Below are positions 54,486 to 62,100 of a stretch of 64,000 nucleotides of DNA, in pieces. A program made the position numbers and the translations under genes. This stretch comes from JAANXG01 sp034520625 (GTDB lineage Bacteria > Pseudomonadota > Gammaproteobacteria > Arenicellales > JAANXG01): positions 310,001 to 374,000 of the forward strand of contig JAXHNI010000008.1 of NCBI GenBank assembly GCA_034520625.1. Direction: 5' to 3'. The stretch's first letter is position 1. Every line of letters starts with the position of its first letter. The notes under the pieces are model-generated. The model did no database searches. It had not been told where the DNA came from and worked only from the letters and a program-made list of their open reading frames with translations.

Positions 54486-54894
54486 CATTGCTTCGAATCG
54501 TGCTGCCGCATCCCTGCCGGCTCCATCCATGGAGCCCGGATCCCGCATCCCTGCACCGGCATCACCGTCCTGGGGGAGGAACAGCCTCCGTGCCGCGGGC
54601 CGAGCAAGCTCCCGAACAGCCCGCCTCCATGCATTTCACACCAGGGTCTTCTTGAAACGCTTGGGGTCAGCGTGTCCGCTACAGCCCGGACCTGAACGTT
54701 CCGGCTTAGCGAACAGTCTTATCAGGCACTCATATCCGTCGCCGGCCACCGGCTGTCGAGGTGCTCCGGAATCCGGTGCCAGTTCGGTCGAATCGCGCCC
54801 GCGGGTACGGGAAAGCAACTCCCCTTCACACGCCTGTTTATTGTATAAACCTGTTCTGCTTCGAGGTGACGATACAACAGCCTGACGGTATCGT

Positions 54895-54912
54895 ATGTGC
54901 GACGACGCACAT
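54895..54912. promoter_or_regulatory. Palindrome TGTGCG-N4-CGCACA, site a
   Basis: ATGTGCG ACGA CGCACAT: arms of seven bases and a 4-base spacer. It lies about 400 bases upstream of the copy 1 phosphatase start. It is one of four sites with identical 6-base arms and 4-base spacing. Confidence 0.65.
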
Positions 54913-54971
54913 TTCCGGAGTTTTTCGCAGCGGGGCACCCGGCGTGGTCGCTGACGACGAAATGTCGACAC

Positions 54972-55018
54972 AAAAAAGGGGGCGGAGGGATTATCGTTTA
55001 ATCTCTCCGCCCCCTTTA
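54972..55018. repeat. Family E hairpin (GGGGGCGGAGG type)
   Basis: AAAAGGGGGCGGAG pairs with CTCCGCCCCCTTT around a short AT-rich loop with its own ATTA/TAAT arms. It could act as a bidirectional terminator. A second related hairpin is at 55425. Confidence 0.75.
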
Positions 55019-55113
55019 CTTCATCCCCTCGTTTACGCTGCTTTGTTCCGGCTGATCCCCGGACAAATGCGTGTCTTCATGCTCCCGGTGCGTCGACTCC
55101 CGCCCTCACATCC

Positions 55114-55420
55114 TCACGGTCCTTCTTCGGCAAGACACACCTCTATGGATGAGACCTCCGCGGACACTGGTGCGGAGAATCCCAACGGCTCTTCTGCATC
55201 CGAAAATTCGAATTCACCGGAAACACGCTCGCAGTCTCCCTCCACCGTGCCGGTCACCGGAATATCCGAACCCAGCCCTTCAAACATGGCGCTGATTGAG
55301 AAGGACCCGTCCGGCGCAACCGGACCGGAAGCAGTCCACAGCCCGCCCTCGGAGTCCCCTCTCTGTTTTTGGTTTAACCCACAGACTGCATAAGAGATTG
55401 GACATGCAAAGTAAACTGTG
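55114..55420 (-). pseudogene. C-terminal fragment of an unknown protein, 5' end lost at a repeat
   Basis: The minus frame reads convincingly protein-like: GLWTASGPVAPDGSFSISAM, IPVTGTVEGDCERVSGEFEF, then LGFSAPVSAEVSSIEVCLAE and a stop. The composition suggests a beta-rich secreted or adhesin-like domain. No start codon lies in the preserved part, and the frame enters the family E hairpin at 55425, so the 5' portion appears to have been lost. Family not recognised. Confidence 0.45.
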
Positions 55421-55424
55421 GAGG

Positions 55425-55464
55425 AAAAGGGGACTAAAGAATAGTCCCTCCGTCCCCTTTTTCT
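55425..55464. repeat. Family E hairpin (GGGGACGGAGGGACTAT type)
   Basis: AAAAGGGGAC and GTCCCCTTTT pair, with inner GGACTA/TAGTCC arms. From memory, elements like this are common near REP-type transposases in gammaproteobacteria; none is present here. Confidence 0.7.
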
Positions 55465-55569
55465 CCGCGGGTCCACTGGAGTAAACTGCAAGGCCACGAG
55501 CCGGCGCCTTGCGCGTCGGCCAGGATCAACCGGTTTCGCGCGGCACGGAATACTCCGGGGGAACACGTC

Positions 55570-56058
55570 TTGACCGAGACTACAGAGTTGGACCTGGATG
55601 CGAAGCTGAGTCTGCTGATGGAAATTCCGTTGCTGGCCAGGATCGGCCGTCCCAACATCACGCACCTGGCGTCCACCAGCGATATCCTGCATTTCGACTC
55701 GGGCCACACCCTGTTTCGCCAGGGGGACATCGGCAAGGAAGCCTATATCATCATCAGCGGCGAGGCGGAGGTAGTCAGCGAGGGTCCCGACGGCGATATC
55801 TCGGTTGCAACCATCGGCCGGCACCAGTTCATCGGCGAGATCGCCCTGTTGATCGATGTACCCCGCACCGCGACCGTAATCGCTTCAGAGGAACTGACTT
55901 CGCTCATGGTTTCCAAGGAGATGTTCTACCACATAGTGGTCGAGTACCCGGCGGTCGGAATCGAAGTCATGCGGGAGCTGGCAGACCGCCTTTTAAAGAC
56001 AACTACCCGGCTCCGGGATTCGACCGACCACATCGATACGATCCACCTGTCGGGCTGA
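55570..56058 (+). CDS. Stand-alone cyclic-nucleotide-binding domain protein
   Basis: A protein of 162 residues from a TTG start with GGGGGAA upstream. The cNMP-binding fold is complete: LHFDSGHTLFRQGDIGKEAYIIISGEAEVV and the phosphate-binding cassette FIGEIALLIDVPRTATVIASE (with the Glu and Arg that contact cAMP/cGMP). It ends in a short helix and has no helix-turn-helix, kinase or channel domain. It is likely a small sensor acting on a partner. Confidence 0.88.
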   Translation: MTETTELDLDAKLSLLMEIPLLARIGRPNITHLASTSDILHFDSGHTLFRQGDIGKEAYIIISGEAEVVSEGPDGDISVATIGRHQFIGEIALLIDVPRTATVIASEELTSLMVSKEMFYHIVVEYPAVGIEVMRELADRLLKTTTRLRDSTDHIDTIHLSG

Positions 56059-56189
56059 AATCGGCACCCTCATTCGTCGTTCCGATCAGCGACTTCCGAC
56101 CGCGAGCAAACGCAGACGCGCCACCGCCCGCGCCAATGCCCTTCAAGACTGTGTGGGTCGGGACGCAGCAAACCGGACCTGGGCAACGT

Positions 56190-56378
56190 TCAATCGCATC
56201 GTTGCCCCGGCAGAAAACGGTACAGGACCACATAACCGGTCTTGCCATAAGAGATGACCAGCTCCCGGATCTCGCCCTGCACCCGGCGACCGATCAAGGG
56301 GTGCACACCACGCACGTTATCCAGCTCCTCGCGCGTCAACGGTCGATTGCAAACACCGCTTCTCCGATTGAAAAACAA
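56190..56378 (-). pseudogene. RelE/ParE-family toxin remnant
   Basis: The frame holds the ParE core (HPLIGRRVQGEIRELVISYG, KTGYVVLYRFLPG), but the normal N-terminal helices are absent and the frame stops two residues after PGQRCD. Shifting by one base after LPG gives NDAIE, as expected in intact toxins, so a frameshift plus a 5' loss is likely. No antitoxin gene is visible. It is non-functional as read. Confidence 0.7.
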
Positions 56379-56404
56379 TGCGTTGGCAACGATTCCGGAC
56401 GAAG

Positions 56405-56528
56405 GTGAACACCGATTCCGGAAAATCCGGCAAAAGTGTTCACCTTCGACAGGAATGACTGTTCACATTCAGTCGGAATCGGTGTTCACGTTGAACCAGA
56501 ATCACTGTTCAAGATGGGCCGGAATACG
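56405..56528. mobile_element. 23-bp periodic terminal repeats, IS21-like end without transposase
   Basis: TGTTCAC (last copy TGTTCAA) recurs at 56437, 56460, 56483 and 56506, exactly 23 bases apart. GGAAT (once AGAAT) follows each by 15 bases with the same 23-base step. An inverted copy (GTGAACACCGATTCCGG) lies at 56405-56421. Multiple such repeats at the ends are characteristic of IS21-family elements, and no istA or istB gene is present, so this looks like a decayed or internally deleted element. Confidence 0.6.
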
Positions 56529-56621
56529 CAGCAGAAATCCTACGAGCTGAAAACGACGGAGTAGGAGCACGGAGAAACTATTCGCTCCCAGGTCAGGAGA
56601 CACTTAGCATAATCCCGCCCT

Positions 56622-56692
56622 GCAGGAGGCGAGCCCTCTCGCCGATTGCGGTTTCGAACGACGGAAAATCGGCCAGGGGCTGGCCTCCTACG
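56622..56692. repeat. Family C hairpin
   Basis: GGAGGCGAGCCCTCTCGCCGAT, a spacer, then ATCGGCCAGGGGCTGGCCTCC; the arms pair. It lies in the non-coding area between the IS21-like end and the hepT remnant. Confidence 0.85.
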
Positions 56693-56792
56693 GATCCGAC
56701 GCCCCGGTCCCCGAACGACCAATCACCGTGACATCAGCCACGAACGATATTCACACTCACAAACGGCATATCGGCGAAGTGTAAGTAGCGGG

Positions 56793-56963
56793 CTAAACGC
56801 CTTCGAGCAGGTTATCCAGATAATTCGTCACGGACTCAACGAAGTGTTGGTACTGCTGCAGGCACAACCTGATCGACTTATGGACAATTCTCCGATCGGC
56901 ATCGTTATAGTCGTGAAACAGGATCTTCCGTAGACCGGCGCTGTCCCGGAGGGAGAGGGAGTG
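56793..56963 (-). pseudogene. HepT/HEPN toxin remnant truncated by a repeat
   Basis: The minus strand encodes LRDSAGLRKILFHDYNDADR, then HKSIRLCLQQYQHFVESVTN and a stop. The RKILFH segment matches the HEPN RX4-6H active-site motif. About two-thirds of the N-terminal part is missing; the frame runs into a partial family A sequence (CCCTCTCCCTCC) at its 5' end. No MNT partner is next to it. Confidence 0.65.
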
Positions 56964-56987
56964 AGGTGGAGAATGTATTTGTTGATA

Positions 56988-57074
56988 CTAATTGCCCGCG
57001 AGTATGGGCTTGAGAGTCGATAACAATACGTATGTTGCAGCGATGACGATGCTGATTTCTATCAGCTTGACCAT
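56988..57074 (-). CDS. Possible 28-residue membrane peptide
   Basis: A short frame, MVKLIEISIVIAATYVLLST then LKPILAGN, with one hydrophobic span and a basic residue near each end. It lies 86 bases downstream of the copy 2 phosphatase gene on the same strand. It could be a small membrane protein or chance; no family recognised. Confidence 0.35.
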   Translation of the reverse strand: MVKLIEISIVIAATYVLLSTLKPILAGN

Positions 57075-57160
57075 GTGGTGTAGCTCCGTGGTTTGGGCAT
57101 CGGCGGCCGGGAGTTTGGTATTCGGGGGTTGTGGAGCAAAGCGGTGCGGCATTTGCCTTT

Positions 57161-57676
57161 TTAACTGTCGTGGGACGTTGTTGATGTCGACAAAACCTCG
57201 CTGGTTTCCGAGTTGCGCACCGTCTCGATGTTTTGGATCCAGTCGGTAAGGCACTGGTCGATATCTTCGGCGATGCGTTCGTAATCTGGGTTGTGACCGT
57301 TCATGGACCTTTGGAACTCGAGGTTTCGCCAGTGGCCGAGGAGCCAGGTGCGGTTCAGGGCCGAGGGCACGTGCTGCTCGACCCATTCGCGGTGTTTCGG
57401 TTCCATCGCCAGGATCAGGTCGAATGCCGGGAGCAGGTGCGGCGTGGCCATTCGGGCATGGTGATGCGATAGGTCGATGCCCCGTTTGTTGAGGACGTCC
57501 TGGGCCGCCTTGAGGACCGGCATGCCGTCGGTGCCGCAGATGCCGGCGGATCTTACGATGCGGCCCCACCCTGTTGTTCTGCGGCGCTTGAACAGGGCGC
57601 CTGCCATGGGTCCCCGACAGACATTGCTGGTGCAGATGAACAGGATGCTCTTGGGGTTGTTGGGTGGTGTGGGCAT
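57161..57676 (-). CDS. Low-molecular-weight protein-tyrosine phosphatase family, copy 2
   Basis: A protein of 171 residues from the ATG at 57676 (MPTPPNNPKSILF). The P-loop is ILFICTSNVCRGPMAGALF, with Arg after Cys-x5; KRRRTTGWGRIVRSAGICG follows. As in copy 1 (53931-54485), the region usually holding the Asp acid reads NRTWLLGHWRNLEF. A TGTGCG/CGCACA palindrome lies 52 bases upstream of the start, at promoter distance. Confidence 0.87.
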   Translation of the reverse strand: MPTPPNNPKSILFICTSNVCRGPMAGALFKRRRTTGWGRIVRSAGICGTDGMPVLKAAQDVLNKRGIDLSHHHARMATPHLLPAFDLILAMEPKHREWVEQHVPSALNRTWLLGHWRNLEFQRSMNGHNPDYERIAEDIDQCLTDWIQNIETVRNSETSEVLSTSTTSHDS

Positions 57677-57727
57677 CCTCGGGTATTCCAGATCTGATGC
57701 ATTCGGGCACGCTACCGCCGTGGCGTT

Positions 57728-57743
57728 TGTGCGGCTGCGCACA
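57728..57743. promoter_or_regulatory. Palindrome TGTGCG-N4-CGCACA, site b
   Basis: TGTGCG GCTG CGCACA, 52 bases upstream of the copy 2 phosphatase start. The 43-base stretch 57705-57747 around it recurs with two mismatches at 62943-62985. Confidence 0.7.
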
Positions 57744-58213
57744 CACCCAGGGAGGTTTCACCGGTTTCATGGCGACCGGGGACATAAACAGGTTTTTTGT
57801 TCGGGTTTTGCATCACTGCCCTCACCCTGGCCCTCTCCCGGAGGGAGAGGGGATTTAATGAAGGTTTGTCCTTATGATTGTTCGTTAACTCCCCTTCCCT
57901 CTTCTTCCGGAGGGAAGGGGTTGGATGGAGGTTTCCCCAAAGAAGAAAACTTCAGTTGTCGTTTTTGTTCAATCGTCCCTGCCGGCTCCGTCCCTGGAGC
58001 CTGAGTCCCCGCCTCCGTGCCTGTTGCATCTCCGTCCCTGGGGGAGGCAATGCATCCCGGTGGGGCTTTGTTGGTGTGTCCTGCACCGCCCTCCTCCCTG
58101 CATTCCACACGATGGTTCCTGAATGCGGTTCCCGCGCTGGCGCGCCTTCTATGGCGCAAGCCCCCACCTGCTTTTTTTGTTTTCGCGGCTTCGTATCGGC
58201 CGCTTTGGTTCTT
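57744..58213. other. Non-coding gap with family A fragments
   Basis: It contains short hairpin pieces (CCCTCTCCCGGAGGGAGAGGG at 57831-57853 and CTTCCGGAGGGAAGG near 57905) and, from 57978, a roughly 165-base block similar to 54511-54680. I see no gene. Confidence 0.6.
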
Positions 58214-58825
58214 TTAAGACGATGAATTTTCGTCGTCTACGATCTCGTACGTGGCCCAAAGCGCCGCGATGATTGCGGCGATTTGCCCCGGAGACAGTCC
58301 GGCACGTTCCAGGGAATTTTTCAGGCCGGCCGCGGCCTCGTCTTCATCGTCGAGCTGGGCCGGCATGCAAAACTGGACGTTGCCGTCTTCGGCGACCGAG
58401 GCCACGTAGGGGCGGCCGTCGGCGTTCAGGATCTGTTCGGCGGATACGGGCTTGCCGTCGTGCGTCAGCCGGTGGTCAACGCCGGGTTCGGCGTCGATGA
58501 CGATGTCTCCTTGTTGCAGGGCGACTACGTAGGCGCCCTCTCCGACGGAGATCTGCCCTGTGGCGCCGCCGGTGAAGGTGACCCGGAGGCCGTTATTGAG
58601 CTGCACGGCGGCCCGGGCGCCTTCGCCGGTGTGGATGCTGTCGTTGGCGAAGTAGGCGTAGGCCTGGTCCTGGAGCGTGACGCGGGAATCGGGGGTCGCG
58701 ACCGTGACCCGGCCCTCGGCCGTGAGGGCGCCGATCGGGGTTTGGGTTTCGGCGAAGGCGGCGACGGGGCTCAGGAACAGGACGAGCACGAGCCACGCGT
58801 ACTTCGAGAGTATTCTATTGATCAA
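58214..58825 (-). CDS. Secreted FecR-domain-like protein
   Basis: A protein of 203 residues. A signal peptide (MINRILSKYAWLVLVLFLSP, cleavage after VAAFA) leads to a small beta-rich FecR-type domain: GRVTVATPDSRVTLQDQAYA, NDSIHTGEGARAAVQLNNGL and YVVALQQGDIVIDAEPG. A C-terminal helix (SPGQIAAIIAALWATYEIVD) follows. FecR domains occur in sigma-factor regulators and in periplasmic or exopolysaccharide-linked proteins. A TGTGCG/CGCACA palindrome is 75 bases upstream. Confidence 0.8.
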   Translation of the reverse strand: MINRILSKYAWLVLVLFLSPVAAFAETQTPIGALTAEGRVTVATPDSRVTLQDQAYAYFANDSIHTGEGARAAVQLNNGLRVTFTGGATGQISVGEGAYVVALQQGDIVIDAEPGVDHRLTHDGKPVSAEQILNADGRPYVASVAEDGNVQFCMPAQLDDEDEAAAGLKNSLERAGLSPGQIAAIIAALWATYEIVDDENSSS

Positions 58826-58899
58826 CGTTCTCCCTCAGATTCTTGTGTTCGTTGTCGTTGTCAAGTTATTGCACAGTACCAAGTGTTGTTGCCGAGGTA

Positions 58900-58915
58900 T
58901 GTGCGGACACGCACA
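58900..58915. promoter_or_regulatory. Palindrome TGTGCG-N4-CGCACA, site d
   Basis: TGTGCG GACA CGCACA, 75 bases upstream of the FecR-like start, in an AT-rich intergenic region that looks like a promoter. Confidence 0.7.
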
Positions 58916-59051
58916 GTTGTATTGCTTAGAAAATGTTTTCCGTTTTTTGCGCCCGTTGTTGGTCTTGTTCACTGCGTTCGCGTGCCCCCGGTTCCAGTAT
59001 CGGCAGGCGACGCGCCGATTTTCAGTAGGATGGCGGACTGTCGGCGATTCG

Positions 59052-59075
59052 GTCACCCCCCATATAGGGGGTGAC
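59052..59075. promoter_or_regulatory. GTCACCCCC/GGGGGTGAC palindrome between the LuxR and FecR-like genes
   Basis: Nine-base perfect arms surround CATATA. It lies 30 bases after the LuxR-type stop and about 230 bases before the FecR-like start. It could be an operator for the neighbouring regulator or a terminator hairpin; the lack of a T-run favours the former. Confidence 0.55.
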
Positions 59076-59104
59076 ATCCGAACGAAGTGATGTTCGTGCT
59101 CTTC

Positions 59105-60265
59105 TCAAGATTCGAGCGTTGCAAGGGCCGCGTCGGTGGTGAATGTTCTCAGCAGCAGGCGCACGAGCTCGGTCTGGCTGCGCGTGTCGGTCTTCGCGAA
59201 CACCTGCTTGAGGGTCCAGCGGACCGTGTGCATGGATAAGGCAGCGGCTTCCGCGTACTCGTTCAGGGTCTGGCCCACGGCGAGTGCCACGGCGATTTGG
59301 GCTTCGGCCGAAGTCAGGCCGTATAGTCGGGCAACGTGCTCGGTCGGCAGCTCGGGGTGTAGCGCCGGGTCGACGATGAATACCAGCGCCCAGGCGGCCG
59401 GGATACCGGCCGCGGACGGCGCGCCGGCACCGGGGGCGACGGTCACCGCGTAGCTGCGCAGTCCCGAAGGCCGGCTTACCGCCAGGGCGCCGCCGGCGGA
59501 CCGCTTGCCCTTAGTCAGGGCGCCGATGGTGTTGCGCAACAGTTTCCAGAGTTCCTCGTTGTCCCGATGGTTTTCGGCCACGATGAACTCGTGCCGGATC
59601 GCGAGTCCATCGCGCGCCGACAGGAATGTCTCAGCCCGCTGATTCATGAAACCGATGCTGCCATCCTGGTTCAACGCAGCCACCCCGAAGTCCAGCCGGT
59701 TCAGGGCTTCCAGCTCGTCGCGGGCGCGGTGGCGCAGCGCGGCAAACCGATGGCCAAGATCGAGGGCGCGGTGCACGTGTGGGGTCAGGGTGCCCATCAA
59801 GGCTTCCGCCTCGGGTTCGAAATGCTCGGAATCGTTCGAGCGATAGACGCTCAGGTGAACCCGGGGATATGAGCCCGGCTCGCCGCCGAACATCACGCTC
59901 AGGGCGCCCCGTATGTCGATATGCCTGAGATAGTCGTTATAGAATTCGCTGCGATCCAGCTCGTCGTCCGGCACGAGCCGGTCGCAGTTCACGGTGGTCT
60001 GGGTCGGAATGCCGCGGTTGAAGGCGCGCCGGGTCCAGATATCCTTCTGGTGGTAGTAGTCGACGTAATCCTCGAGATCGTCCGCGGCGAGGTTGTGGCC
60101 GTACCACAGACCATCGTCCATGCCGTGGTACGGGGTGAAGATCAGGCCCCGCGCCGTGCCGGTGTGGGCGGTGATCTGTTGGATGACATCGGGCCAGCGG
60201 GTGGGGTCCTCTACGGTGGTGTAGACGTGGTCGATGAGCGTCAGAACTCGTTCGCTGGTGGTCAT
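59105..60265 (-). CDS. LuxR-family transcriptional regulator with PAS-like domain
   Basis: A protein of 386 residues. A C-terminal LuxR/GerE helix-turn-helix (LYGLTSAEAQIAVALAVGQT, then AEAAALSMHTVRWTLKQVFAKTDTRSQTELVRLLL) is preceded by a PAS-like domain near 190-290 (FGVAALNQDGSIGFMNQRAE) and an N-terminal helical sensory region. There is no receiver or AHL-binding signature, so the signal is unknown. It is encoded upstream of the FecR-like gene on the same strand and is the obvious candidate to control it. Confidence 0.88.
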   Translation of the reverse strand: MTTSERVLTLIDHVYTTVEDPTRWPDVIQQITAHTGTARGLIFTPYHGMDDGLWYGHNLAADDLEDYVDYYHQKDIWTRRAFNRGIPTQTTVNCDRLVPDDELDRSEFYNDYLRHIDIRGALSVMFGGEPGSYPRVHLSVYRSNDSEHFEPEAEALMGTLTPHVHRALDLGHRFAALRHRARDELEALNRLDFGVAALNQDGSIGFMNQRAETFLSARDGLAIRHEFIVAENHRDNEELWKLLRNTIGALTKGKRSAGGALAVSRPSGLRSYAVTVAPGAGAPSAAGIPAAWALVFIVDPALHPELPTEHVARLYGLTSAEAQIAVALAVGQTLNEYAEAAALSMHTVRWTLKQVFAKTDTRSQTELVRLLLRTFTTDAALATLES

Positions 60266-60300
60266 TGATTCGTGACTCGTTATTCGTGATTCGTTGTTCT
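60264..60300. repeat. Heptamer array (family D) upstream of the LuxR-type gene
   Basis: About five 7-base units (TTCGTGA, CTCGTTA, TTCGTGA, TTCGTTG) begin at the start codon of the regulator gene. Changes in unit number would alter its leader. Confidence 0.75.
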
Positions 60301-60431
60301 TGGTAGTGGCAGCAGAAGTAGCCAGTCGTTAAGGCAACTTTCGATGTGCTGCAGGGTTGTCTGGAAATCGGTTGGAGTTGATGTCGTAGTAGACGGGGCG
60401 TGCGGCGCGTGTGCGCGACAAGTCACAGTTA

Positions 60432-60455
60432 TCGGCGAGGGGCTCGCCTCCTACA
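60432..60455. repeat. Family C half-unit
   Basis: TCGGCGAGGGGCTCGCCTCCTAC without its pairing arm; part of the 267-base gap that otherwise holds only the heptamer array. Confidence 0.6.
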
Positions 60456-60532
60456 CGATTCGGCGTTCGCTTTTCCGCGGTCGGGGAATTTTGCCGACGG
60501 ACGTATGCTGACGCTTGCGATGTCAAGATGGC

Positions 60533-61018
60533 TCAGCTTTCCTTCCAGCCCCGTTTTTGCAGCTCGTCGAGCATGTTTCTGGCGGCGCTAAGCAGCTCTT
60601 CGACATACTCGTGGCCGCTCTGTAGTGCTTCGGCAAGTACGTTCGGGTCTTCGATGTATTCGTGGATCATCTGGTTGCGAAGCTGGCGGATGGCCATCCA
60701 TTGCTCGCTGGATTGAATCCATCCCAGTTTTTCCGCCTTATCCAGGCGATCGATGAGCATGGCGCGTTCTTCTCCCAGGGCTTCGAGCAGGGCCGGCAGC
60801 AGTTTGTCGCCCAGGGTATCCTGAAGGCGACTGAAGCGAGCCACAAAGGCATCGACCCGTTCGGCCAAATCCTGGTTCTGGTCGAGGCGTTCGGCAGTCT
60901 GCGCTGTGAACGGTTGGGCGAACAGGCGCTCATTGGTGGCTTGAAGGTTTCTGGCTTCGCCTTCGCTGACCCGGGCCAGAAATTGCAGGCGCTGTCTGTG
61001 GTTGGAGCTGTCCTTCAT
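60533..61018 (-). CDS. HEPN-domain toxin of an MNT-HEPN pair
   Basis: A protein of 161 residues, all-helical. The HEPN RX4-6H motif is IRQLRNQMIHEYIED (Arg114 and His119). HEPN partners are RNases neutralised by a nucleotidyltransferase that AMPylates them near this motif. The ATG overlaps the antitoxin stop (ATGA), the typical antitoxin-first order for this pair. Confidence 0.88.
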   Translation of the reverse strand: MKDSSNHRQRLQFLARVSEGEARNLQATNERLFAQPFTAQTAERLDQNQDLAERVDAFVARFSRLQDTLGDKLLPALLEALGEERAMLIDRLDKAEKLGWIQSSEQWMAIRQLRNQMIHEYIEDPNVLAEALQSGHEYVEELLSAARNMLDELQKRGWKES

Positions 61019-61314
61019 AGCCTGATTCCCTGCGTGCGCGCTGTGCGATGGATCGGTTGCTCCGGAAAGCCGGGCGCAAACACGACGACGTCCACGTGCC
61101 GGCCGTGCATGCCACGGGAAACTCGGGCGGACAGGCGGGCTGCCAGCAGCGCTGGGTTGTTCGGGGTTTCGGCGGTTTCGACCATGAGATCAACGTCGCC
61201 ACCGCTGCGGCTGTCGTCTGCACGCGAACCGAATAGCCAGACGCGGGCCTTCGGCCCGAAGATTTCCGCCGTTGCCTGCTTGATTGCCCGGGTTTGGTCG
61301 CGAGTCAGGCGCAT
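61015..61314 (-). CDS. Minimal nucleotidyltransferase (MNT) antitoxin
   Basis: A protein of 99 residues from the ATG at 61314; the upstream frame is a family C repeat. The polymerase-beta-like motif is FGSRADDSRSGGDVDLMVE (Gly29-Ser30, Asp40 and Asp42), with a third acidic residue in HVDVVVF (Asp75). It would AMPylate and neutralise the HEPN partner. Confidence 0.88.
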   Translation of the reverse strand: MRLTRDQTRAIKQATAEIFGPKARVWLFGSRADDSRSGGDVDLMVETAETPNNPALLAARLSARVSRGMHGRHVDVVVFAPGFPEQPIHRTARTQGIRL

Positions 61315-61372
61315 GAGGGGATTATAGGGGTTTCGGCTGTGATTGGTGATTGGGTATCGGATCCCCCGATCC

Positions 61373-61442
61373 AAGGAGGCCAGCCCTCTGGCCGATATTC
61401 CTTCGATCGAGGCCGCTATCGGCGAGGGGGCTCGCCTCCTAC
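61373..61442. repeat. Family C hairpin upstream of the MNT gene
   Basis: GGAGGCCAGCCCTCTGGCCGAT, a spacer, then ATCGGCGAGGGGGCTCGCCTCC. It lies between the divergent MNT-HEPN and MazE-MazF pairs. Confidence 0.85.
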
Positions 61443-61513
61443 GCGGCGTTCGGGTATCTGAACTGGTTGAAATCATGTACGATTGGTAGCAGTGCTACTC
61501 AGGAGGCGCATTT

Positions 61514-61726
61514 ATGGGCTCTACGCATCAAGATCCGGCCAAGTTTCGACAGTACCGCGAGCGGCTCAAGGCGCGTGGAATGCGGCGTATCCAGTTGTGG
61601 GTGCCGGATACTTCCCATCCCCAGTTCCAGGAAGAGTTGCGCCGGCAATTGGCGTTGATCGAAAGCAGCGATAACGACCAGGAGTCCTTGGATTTCATTG
61701 AGCAAAGCGCTGAATGGACTGATTGA
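61514..61726 (+). CDS. DUF3018-type (MazE-like) antitoxin
   Basis: A protein of 70 residues with a strong AGGAGG site (about 61500). KFRQYRERLKARGMRRIQLWVPDTSHPQFQEELRRQ is the signature of antitoxins that pair with MazF-like toxins. The next gene starts within its stop codon. Confidence 0.88.
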   Translation: MGSTHQDPAKFRQYRERLKARGMRRIQLWVPDTSHPQFQEELRRQLALIESSDNDQESLDFIEQSAEWTD

Positions 61727-62055
61727 TGCGTCGCGGGGATATAGTGACCGTGGCCGCTCCCGGCGACTACGGTAAGCCTCGACCCGCTGTCGTCATTCAA
61801 GGAGATCCGCTCAATCAGGCCGAGCCGCGTAGCACGATCGTGGCGTTGATAACGAGCGCCGTTCAGGATGCCCCGTTGCTGCGCCTTACGGTTGAGCCGA
61901 CTCCGGGAAATGGTCTTCGCGTTACCAGCCAAGTTCAGGTTAATCGAATTGTTACAGCACCGGTCGCAAAAATCAGTTCGTCGATTGGCCAGCTTACGGA
62001 CCAGCAGTTGGTTGAAATGAACCGGTTGCTTGCCGTGGTGATTGGGTTGGGGTAG
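61723..62055 (+). CDS. MazF/PemK-family mRNA interferase
   Basis: A protein of 110 residues. The PemK/MazF fold reads RRGDIVTVAAPGDYGKPRPAVVIQGDPLN, STIVALITSAVQDAP, GLRVTSQVQVNRIVTAPVAKI and a C-terminal helix. The conserved Arg-Gly-Asp-Ile N-terminus and the Thr-Ser region are intact, so it should be active. It is translationally coupled to its antitoxin. Confidence 0.92.
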   Translation: MMRRGDIVTVAAPGDYGKPRPAVVIQGDPLNQAEPRSTIVALITSAVQDAPLLRLTVEPTPGNGLRVTSQVQVNRIVTAPVAKISSSIGQLTDQQLVEMNRLLAVVIGLG

Positions 62056-62100
62056 AGGCCTTCGGCGGTGATTTGTGACTCGTGATTCGTGATTGGTTCG

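Larger units (their letters stand above)
54549..55113. other. Non-coding stretch with regulatory palindromes
   Basis: No convincing gene. From 54511 to about 54680 it shares sequence with 57978-58140 (CCCTGCCGGCTCC, GTCCTGGGGGAGG, CCTCC.TGCAT.TCACAC blocks). It also contains a GTTTAT-N3-ATAAAC palindrome (54836-54850), the TGTGCG/CGCACA palindrome at 54895 and a family E hairpin at 54972. Confidence 0.6.

Noticed and set aside
54636..54973. Overlapping minus-strand frames of 83 and 111 codons
   Set aside because: They cross the TGTGCG/CGCACA palindrome and the phosphatase-like upstream block, with no coding character.
57872..58225. Short frames between phosphatase 2 and the FecR-like gene
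   Set aside because: They coincide with the block shared with 54511-54680, in both frames, without start signals or conservation of frame.
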